Assembly: GCA_016180605.1 (NCBI GenBank) | Contig: JACPAW010000007.1 | Location: forward strand, 1 to 13,675 | Source of the DNA: Candidatus Omnitrophota bacterium | Lineage (GTDB): Bacteria; Omnitrophota; Gorgyraeia; Aquiviventales; Aquiviventaceae | Length of the DNA: 13,675 nucleotides | Direction: 5' to 3' | Shown here: one piece after another, positions 12,306 through 13,675 of the stretch | Layout: every line of letters begins with the position of its first letter | Position numbering within the stretch: position 1 is the first letter of the stretch | Notes under the pieces: generated by a model | Told to the model about the DNA's origin: nothing | What the model saw: only the letters and a program-made list of their open reading frames with translations | Databases searched by the model: none | Made by a program: the position numbers and the translations under genes

Positions 12306-13675
12306 CTAATCTTCTTCCTTGGTTCTCGATGAGGATACGACAAGCTGATGCAACCGGTCAATCAGGGATTTCTTGTTGAGATCCTGTGCAATTTCACGTT
12401 CAATCTTGGAAATGGCATGCAATACGGTGGTGTGATCCCGCCCCCCGAAGGCGCGCCCGATTTCTGGAAGAGACGCTTCCGTCAGCCGTCGGCACAAAAA
12501 CATGGCAATTTGCCGAGGCTCAAGAATAGAGCGCTGCCGACGCGCTCCACGGATGTCGCCCATCTCAACGCGGAAATGCGCTGCCACCAATCGCTGAATT
12601 CCCTCGACGGTGACGCGCGCGCTTACCTCGCGCACCATATCTTTCAGCACTTCCCGCGCCACTTCCGGCACCAGGGGTTGGTTAAAGAGACCGCAATAGG
12701 CGGTAACGCGGATGAGGGCGCCTTCTAACTCTCGGATGTTAGAAGTGATTTGGTGCGCGATAAAATCCGTAACCATATCCGGCACCGAAACCTGCGCCTC
12801 CTGCGCTTTTTTGCGAAGGATGGCAATGCGCGTTTCCAAATCCGGAGACTGGATGTCCGTAACCAGTCCCCATTCAAATCGGGACACCAGGCGCTCTTCG
12901 AGCCCGGCGATCTCCTTCGGCGAACGGTCGCTTGAAATCACGATCTGCTTATGCGCGTCATAGAGCGTATTGAAAGTGTGGAAAAATTCTTCCTGCGTTG
13001 CTTCTTTCTGGGCGATGAAATGGATATCGTCCACTAAAAGGACATCGACCGTTCGGTAACGATCGCGGAATCGCGTGGTGGTTTTGGTTTGGATCGCCGC
13101 AATCAGCTCATTGGTGAATCGTTCGCTGGAAGTATAGACAATCCGGCGCGTGCCCCATCGACCCAGGATTGCATTTCCGACGGCCTGCATGAGATGGGTC
13201 TTGCCCAGTCCAACGCCACCGTAAATAAAAAGCGGGTTATAAGCTTTCGCGGGAGATTCCGCGACAGCCAGCGAGGCCGCATGGGCAAAACGGTTGCTTG
13301 GTCCTACGACAAAACGATCGAAGGTCAACTTGCTGTTAAGTCCGTGCCCCCACTCGGTTGCGGTTGGGGTAGCATGGGTTGGCGCGGTTGTGGCTTTTTC
13401 CGAACGAGGAGTTGAGGCCACCGGATTGGGTTTGGCAAGATTTTCTATGACAGAGGCGATGGAGGGGGTTTGGGACACCGTGACCTGGACTTGCCTTTGT
13501 CCGCAGCAAGAGCGCAGCGCCTCAGAATAATGGGTGGCCACCCAGTCGCGGAAAAATGGATTGGGCGCTTCCAGGATAACGACCGTGTCGCTCACAGAAG
13601 CCACGGCCAGCGGTTCTATCCACCGGCTTACCACTTCGGATCCAAGGCGAACTTTAAGAGATTCCTTGGCTTGTG
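12306..13675 (-). CDS. dnaA: Chromosomal replication initiator DnaA, N-terminal end outside window
   Basis: DnaA binds DnaA boxes at oriC and melts DNA. The frame stays open to the window edge: before GTG 13634 the minus strand encodes QAKESLKVRLGSE, which runs into VSRWIEPL and belongs to domain I. GTG 13634 is therefore an internal valine and the true start lies beyond 13675, probably within a few residues. In the 455-residue fragment the AAA+ domain has Walker A GGVGLGKT (152-159), Walker B VLLVDD (211-216), a sensor I region IVISSDRSP, and LVSRFEWGL. Domain IV carries the DnaA signature FGGRDHTTVLHA (409-420), which reads the DnaA box. Domain II is short and Pro/Thr/Ala-rich (about 80-108). 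The C-terminus ends SSSRTKEED at TAG 12306. Confidence 0.98.
   Translation of the reverse strand, partial: QAKESLKVRLGSEVVSRWIEPLAVASVSDTVVILEAPNPFFRDWVATHYSEALRSCCGQRQVQVTVSQTPSIASVIENLAKPNPVASTPRSEKATTAPTHATPTATEWGHGLNSKLTFDRFVVGPSNRFAHAASLAVAESPAKAYNPLFIYGGVGLGKTHLMQAVGNAILGRWGTRRIVYTSSERFTNELIAAIQTKTTTRFRDRYRTVDVLLVDDIHFIAQKEATQEEFFHTFNTLYDAHKQIVISSDRSPKEIAGLEERLVSRFEWGLVTDIQSPDLETRIAILRKKAQEAQVSVPDMVTDFIAHQITSNIRELEGALIRVTAYCGLFNQPLVPEVAREVLKDMVREVSARVTVEGIQRLVAAHFRVEMGDIRGARRQRSILEPRQIAMFLCRRLTEASLPEIGRAFGGRDHTTVLHAISKIEREIAQDLNKKSLIDRLHQLVVSSSRTKEED

Noticed and set aside
13632..13634. GTG at 13634 as the start of dnaA
   Set aside because: The frame stays open to the window edge and the upstream residues (KESLKVRLGSE) continue DnaA domain I, so this is an internal valine.
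1..13675. CRISPR array, insertion sequence or phage genes
   Set aside because: No regularly spaced repeats, transposase, integrase or phage structural motifs are visible in any frame outside the intein nucleases.

Overview
This is a chromosomal replication-core segment from an uncultured-looking bacterium. Every gene I can support is on the minus strand. Reading in the direction of transcription (high to low coordinates) the order is: dnaA (5' end outside the window), an A+T-rich spacer with DnaA-box-like sites, dnaN, dciA (DUF721), a 56-residue gene resembling DUF370/RemB, gyrB, gyrA, a damaged tRNA-Glu copy, an intact tRNA-Glu(UUC), a palindrome-rich stretch, a five-segment membrane protein, and the 5' part of a nagA gene that runs off the left edge. 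recF is not between dnaN and gyrB. GyrB is about 818 residues without its inteins, the long form typical of Gram-negative bacteria. A candidate phylum of the Omnitrophota/PVC kind is a guess from gene order and protein feel; nothing in the window fixes the taxon.

The main peculiarity is that both DNA gyrase subunits are interrupted by inteins, three in all, each at a catalytic motif. GyrB carries a 209-residue intein with an eroded HNH nuclease inside the EGDSAGG/SAKQGRDR motif of the TOPRIM domain. It carries a second, 565-residue intein with a LAGLIDADG nuclease and an embedded XRE-type helix-turn-helix, directly before the TDADVDGSH metal-binding motif. GyrA carries a 442-residue LAGLIDADG intein directly after its catalytic tyrosine. 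No frame is broken and the flanking exteins join into normal gyrase sequence, so functional gyrase should depend on three splicing events.

From dnaN to gyrA the genes are tightly packed, with overlaps or gaps of 1 to 9 bases, and probably form one transcription and translation unit: sliding clamp, helicase-loading factor, small regulator-like protein, and the two gyrase subunits. dnaA lies just upstream after a 121-base spacer that could hold part of the replication origin.

Downstream of gyrA the tRNA-Glu locus has been rearranged. It holds a 3'-truncated copy, the intact gene, an inverted 11-base copy of the T-arm in the trailer, and a 22-base exact direct repeat of the tRNA 3' end. That repeat lies 165 bases away and encloses a 143-base palindromic segment. 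This resembles the scar of, or a minimal, tRNA-targeted insertion. The last two genes (membrane protein, nagA) are 4 bases apart and may be co-transcribed; nothing links them to replication.
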